A stretch of 9,808 nucleotides of DNA from CALSPH01 sp041690035 (GTDB taxonomy: Bacteria; Bacteroidota; Bacteroidia; NS11-12g; UBA955), in NCBI GenBank assembly GCA_041690035.1, contig JBDNFC010000022.1, positions 1 through 9,808 of the forward strand. Direction: 5' to 3'. Under the pieces are notes generated by a model. The model ran no database searches. It had not been told where the DNA came from and was given only the letters and a program-made list of their open reading frames with translations. Within the stretch, counting starts at the first letter, position 1. Every line of letters begins with the position of its first letter. This document shows, piece after piece, positions 6,749 through 9,808 of the stretch. The translations under genes and the position numbers were made by a program.

Positions 6749-8551
6749 GTGATACCTGAAAATTTAAAAGAAAGTCTTACTTCTTTACCCCAAAATCCGG
6801 GTATTTATAAATATCATGATAAAAAAGGCGTCATCATATATGTAGGGAAAGCCAAAAATGTTAAAAAAAGGGTGGTTTCTTATTTTACTAAGCAACACGG
6901 CAATAGAAAAACAGCTCATTTAGTAGCTCAGATTATTTCAATAACCTATACTGTGGTTGATACTGAGTTTGATGCTTTATTGCTAGAAAATAGCCTAATA
7001 AAAGAATTTCAGCCTAAGTACAACATCAATTTAAAGGATGATAAAAGCTATCCACTAATAAAAATAACCAACGAGCGTTTTCCAAAAGTATATGCAATGC
7101 GCAATCCTGTGGCAGATGGCTCTGAATATTTTGGTCCATATTCGTCAGTGCGAATAATGCATACTGTGCTAGACTTAATAAAACAGCTTTATCCAATTAG
7201 AGATTGTAACCTTAATTTGAGCAAAAAAAATATTGATGAAAAAAAATTTAAAGTCTGTTTATCTTACCAAATAGGAAATTGTTTGGGCCCATGTGAAGCC
7301 CTGCAAACTGAAACCGAATATGATGAATCAATAAAAAGCATCAAACATTTATTAAAAGGAAACTTGCGAGAGGTGGAAATGCATCTAAAATCATTAATGA
7401 ATGCAGCAGCAGTGGCTATGCAATACGAAAAAGCACAGCAATTTAAAGATAAACTCTATTATTTACAAAAATACCAAGCTAAATCTACCATTGTTAGTCA
7501 TACCATTGGCAATGTAGATGTTTTTAACGCAGTGATAGAAAATAATTTTGCTTTTGTAAATTTTTTAAGGGTCAATAATGGCATCGTTGTACAAACCCGA
7601 AATATTGAAATGCGTATCAAGTTAGAAGAAGATTTGTCAGAAGTATTATTAACTGCAATAGCCGAAGTGCACGCTCAATATGCTACACCCAATAAAGAAA
7701 TCATTGTACCCATATTGTTAGATTTAGAAGAAAATAGATTTTTGCAAACCATACCAAAATTGGGAGACAAGAAAAAACTATTAGACCTTTCTTTAAAAAA
7801 TTGCTTGTTTTATAAAAATGAAAAACTAAGTCAGTATGAAAAATTAAATCCAGATTTAAGAATAGAACGGGTAATGACATTGATGCAAAAAGATTTAAGA
7901 TTAATTGATCTTCCACTTCATATCGAATGTTTTGACAACAGTAATTTGCAAGGCACCAATCCGGTTTCTGCCTGTGTGGTTTTTAGAAACGGAAAACCTA
8001 GCAAAAAGGAGTACCGCATATTTAATGTTAAAACAGTGGAGGGACCAAATGATTTTGCTACTATGTATGAAGTAGTTAGCAGGCGATATAGCAGATTACT
8101 GGAAGAAAATACACCCTTGCCTCAGTTAATTTTGATAGATGGGGGAAAGGGTCAGCTAAGCAGCGCAGTAACGGCCTTAAAAGATATAAATTGCTATGGA
8201 AAAATTGCGATTATCGGCATTGCAAAACGGTTAGAAGAATTATTTTATCCCGAAGATCCTGTGCCATTATATATTGATAAAAAATCTGAAACCCTAAAAA
8301 TTTTACAGCAATTGCGCGATGAAGCCCATAGATTTGGTATTGCTGCACACCGTAAAAAAAGAAATAAAGCTAATTTTGAAACTGTGCTAGATCAGATACC
8401 TGGAATAGGCGAAGAGCGCAAAACTGCTTTGCTTCGAAAATTTAAATCAGTGAAAAAAATTAAGGAACAAAATTTAGAATCACTCGCGGCAATTGTTGGA
8501 AAGGCTGCAGCCACTCAAATAGTCTTGTTTTTTGAGCATTTGCCAATGTAG
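6749..8551 (+). CDS. uvrC: Excinuclease ABC subunit C (UvrC)
   Basis: A full-length, 600-aa UvrC, the nuclease that cuts on both sides of a lesion bound by UvrB in nucleotide excision repair. The GIY-YIG domain for the 3' cut is at about 14-95, with PGIYKY (17-22), YVGKAKN (31-37) and the metal/active-site stretch LLLENSLIKEFQPKYN (77-92). Four cysteines (C153, C170, C178, C182) match those that bind a 4Fe-4S cluster in E. coli UvrC. The UVR motif that contacts UvrB is at about 205-245. The RNase H-like 5'-cut domain keeps the DDH triad: FDNSN (395-399, D396), LIDGGKGQ (462-469, D464) and DEAHRF (524-529, H527). Tandem helix-hairpin-helix motifs end the protein (IPGIGEERKTALLRKF 550-565; second near 577-592). 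Start is GTG at 6749; no ATG exists nearby upstream in frame, and the N-terminus aligns with the family. Confidence 0.97.
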   Translation: MIPENLKESLTSLPQNPGIYKYHDKKGVIIYVGKAKNVKKRVVSYFTKQHGNRKTAHLVAQIISITYTVVDTEFDALLLENSLIKEFQPKYNINLKDDKSYPLIKITNERFPKVYAMRNPVADGSEYFGPYSSVRIMHTVLDLIKQLYPIRDCNLNLSKKNIDEKKFKVCLSYQIGNCLGPCEALQTETEYDESIKSIKHLLKGNLREVEMHLKSLMNAAAVAMQYEKAQQFKDKLYYLQKYQAKSTIVSHTIGNVDVFNAVIENNFAFVNFLRVNNGIVVQTRNIEMRIKLEEDLSEVLLTAIAEVHAQYATPNKEIIVPILLDLEENRFLQTIPKLGDKKKLLDLSLKNCLFYKNEKLSQYEKLNPDLRIERVMTLMQKDLRLIDLPLHIECFDNSNLQGTNPVSACVVFRNGKPSKKEYRIFNVKTVEGPNDFATMYEVVSRRYSRLLEENTPLPQLILIDGGKGQLSSAVTALKDINCYGKIAIIGIAKRLEELFYPEDPVPLYIDKKSETLKILQQLRDEAHRFGIAAHRKKRNKANFETVLDQIPGIGEERKTALLRKFKSVKKIKEQNLESLAAIVGKAAATQIVLFFEHLPM

Positions 8552-8570
8552 TTTTTACTTGTATGTGGTT

Positions 8571-9335
8571 CTATATTTCACCTTTAAAAACCTGTAATGC
8601 AGGCCCTTGGAGTAAAATATCAGTATAACCGATATGATTAGTATAACTAAAAATAACCACAAGCTCACCACCTTGTGTAATTATCTTTTTTTCAAATATT
8701 CCTTCCCCTTCTTTTTGCCAATGATGAATAGCCAATGCGGCTGCAGTAACACCTGTTCCGCAAGACAATGTTTCGTCTTCTACACCTCGTTCATAAGTTC
8801 GGATATGAGCTTTGCCTTGATGCAATGCTATAAAATTTACATTAATGCCATTGGTGCTAAAATCATTATTATACCTTATCTGTCTTGCTTCTCTTAACAA
8901 ATTTAATGACGCTAAATCTGTTATTTGCTTTAAGTAGTGTGGCGAGCCAGTATCTATTATTAAATCAATATTTTGATAAACTTTTATTGCAGAAACATCG
9001 TTCATTCCCAGTGAAACCCGGTTTTCTAAAATCTTAGCTTCATGCATTCCGTCTACCGCTAAAAAGGTGGTTTTGGTTGCTATGATTCCTAAAAATTGCG
9101 CAAATGCAACAATGCATCTTCCTCCATTGCCGCACATAGAACTAATTTTTCCATCGCTGTTATAATAAACCATCTCAAAATCAAAGTCTTTATGATTTTT
9201 TAATACCATCAATCCATCTGCACCAATGCCAAATTTTCTATCACAAAGCAAAGCTACATTATGGTTAAAATCTGTTGATCTGCCATCAATAAGTATAAAG
9301 TCATTGCCAGTACCTTGGTATTTATAAAAGTTCAT
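8571..9335 (-). CDS. dapF: Diaminopimelate epimerase (DapF)
   Basis: A 254-aa cytoplasmic, cofactor-independent epimerase that converts LL- to meso-diaminopimelate, for lysine and for peptidoglycan cross-bridges. It opens with the typical FYKYQGTGNDFILID (3-17). GIGADG (36-41) and NSDGKISSMCGNGGRC (59-74) precede the first catalytic thiol C68, and ERGVEDETLSCGTG (182-195) carries the second, C192. The two-cysteine pair and length are normal. A TTG codon 9 nt upstream (9344) is in frame, but it lies inside the preceding gene; ATG at 9335 sits one base after that gene's stop and fits the family N-terminus, so I used it. It converges on uvrC with a 19-nt gap and no visible hairpin. No other lysine genes are in the window. 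Confidence 0.97.
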   Translation of the reverse strand: MNFYKYQGTGNDFILIDGRSTDFNHNVALLCDRKFGIGADGLMVLKNHKDFDFEMVYYNSDGKISSMCGNGGRCIVAFAQFLGIIATKTTFLAVDGMHEAKILENRVSLGMNDVSAIKVYQNIDLIIDTGSPHYLKQITDLASLNLLREARQIRYNNDFSTNGINVNFIALHQGKAHIRTYERGVEDETLSCGTGVTAAALAIHHWQKEGEGIFEKKIITQGGELVVIFSYTNHIGYTDILLQGPALQVFKGEI

Positions 9336-9336
9336 T

Positions 9337-9808
9337 TTACTCAAAAAGTTTAGTTATTTCAATATTTGTTATTAAATTTGGCTTACTAAAAATGCCGTTT
9401 GAAAGCAGGGAATAAAGTTTATTATCAATTTTAACGTAGTGTAAGTTTTCGTAGATAAATACCATGGCCGTATTTTTTTCAAAACCATAAATTTTAAGGG
9501 TTTCATTATTTTCAGCCAAGTTAAAACCCTGATAGTTTAAGGGAGTTTTGAAAAATTCTATTATTATAGATTTTGATATAACTTTTATAGCTTTAATTTT
9601 TTGTGTGTCGCCCTTAGTGCTCCCTAAATTATTATCCGCTTTTTTATCACTAGCACTCACATCTCTATCAACAGTGCTTTTAGGCACTAATTTTTGTTGT
9701 TCCAGATTTATTTTTGGTATAATTATAACCTCTTGCTTAACAGTTTTAATTAATATTTCTGTTAAAATATTTTCTTTGTCTTTTCTTGATATTTCTGTTT
9801 CATTAAAG
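9337..9808 (-). CDS. Unrecognised protein upstream of dapF, 3' part only (open to window edge)
   Basis: The frame stays open from the right edge to the TAA at 9339-9337, giving at least 156 residues, and the start lies outside the window. A GTG at 9687 could serve as an internal start, but coding-like sequence continues before it (ILTEILIKTVKQ, then VIIIPKINLEQQ), so I treat the gene as partial. Three stretches can be seen: a lysine/isoleucine-rich part at the edge, a polar low-complexity linker (VDRDVSASDKKADNNLGSTK), and a C-terminal domain of about 80 residues with alternating hydrophobic residues suggesting beta strands (AMVFIYENLHYVKIDNKLYSL). There are no cysteines and no membrane helix in the visible part. 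I recognise no family. Its stop lies one base before the dapF ATG, so the two are co-transcribed. Confidence 0.7.
   Translation of the reverse strand, partial: FNETEISRKDKENILTEILIKTVKQEVIIIPKINLEQQKLVPKSTVDRDVSASDKKADNNLGSTKGDTQKIKAIKVISKSIIIEFFKTPLNYQGFNLAENNETLKIYGFEKNTAMVFIYENLHYVKIDNKLYSLLSNGIFSKPNLITNIEITKLFE

Noticed and set aside
8552..8570. Possible bidirectional terminator between the convergent uvrC and dapF genes
   Set aside because: The 19-nt gap contains no inverted repeat able to form a stable hairpin; only a short T run follows the uvrC stop.

Overview
The window is AT-rich bacterial chromosome, almost certainly from Bacteroidota and probably close to Chitinophagaceae/Sphingobacteriia. 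The protein types point there: an S41 peptidase of about 550 aa, an M28 peptidase with a PA insert and C-terminal PDZ, a DapF starting FYKYQGTGNDF, and an RsgA N-terminus with TGSWY and KSTNPIAVGD. So do the promoters, which fit the Bacteroidota pattern (TTTG, about 20 nt, TAnnTTTG), and the lack of clear Shine-Dalgarno sites. This placement is inferred from remembered family features, not from a search.

Positions 1-5932 (minus strand) hold one tightly packed six-gene unit. In transcription order it contains a membrane-anchored papain-like (C1) protein that seems to lack its C-terminal lobe, an S41 C-terminal processing peptidase, a TauE/SafE permease, a secreted M28 metallopeptidase, metF and the first 68 codons of rsgA. 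Three junctions overlap (ATGA, GTGA, TAATG) and the other two gaps are 29 and 6 nt. A good sigma-ABfr-type promoter sits just before the first gene (5958-5989). The first four products act at the envelope; metF (one-carbon metabolism, methionine) and rsgA (30S maturation) are cytoplasmic housekeeping genes that share the transcript.

Positions 5933-6031 form a divergent promoter region with an 8+8 inverted repeat overlapping the leftward -7 box. Rightward from there come a thiamine pyrophosphokinase gene (6032-6694) and uvrC (6749-8551). The 54-nt gap between them carries a perfect 16-nt palindrome and a -7-like box that would give uvrC an almost leaderless message from a GTG start.

Positions 8571-9808 (minus strand) converge on uvrC: dapF, preceded by one base by an unrecognised protein whose gene runs off the right edge. 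No RNA genes, insertion sequences, CRISPR arrays or prophage genes were seen, and no stretch over 300 nt lacks a gene. Most of the window is ordinary housekeeping. The points worth a second look are the half-length C1 protein fused head-on to the S41 gene, and the two symmetric elements placed on promoters.
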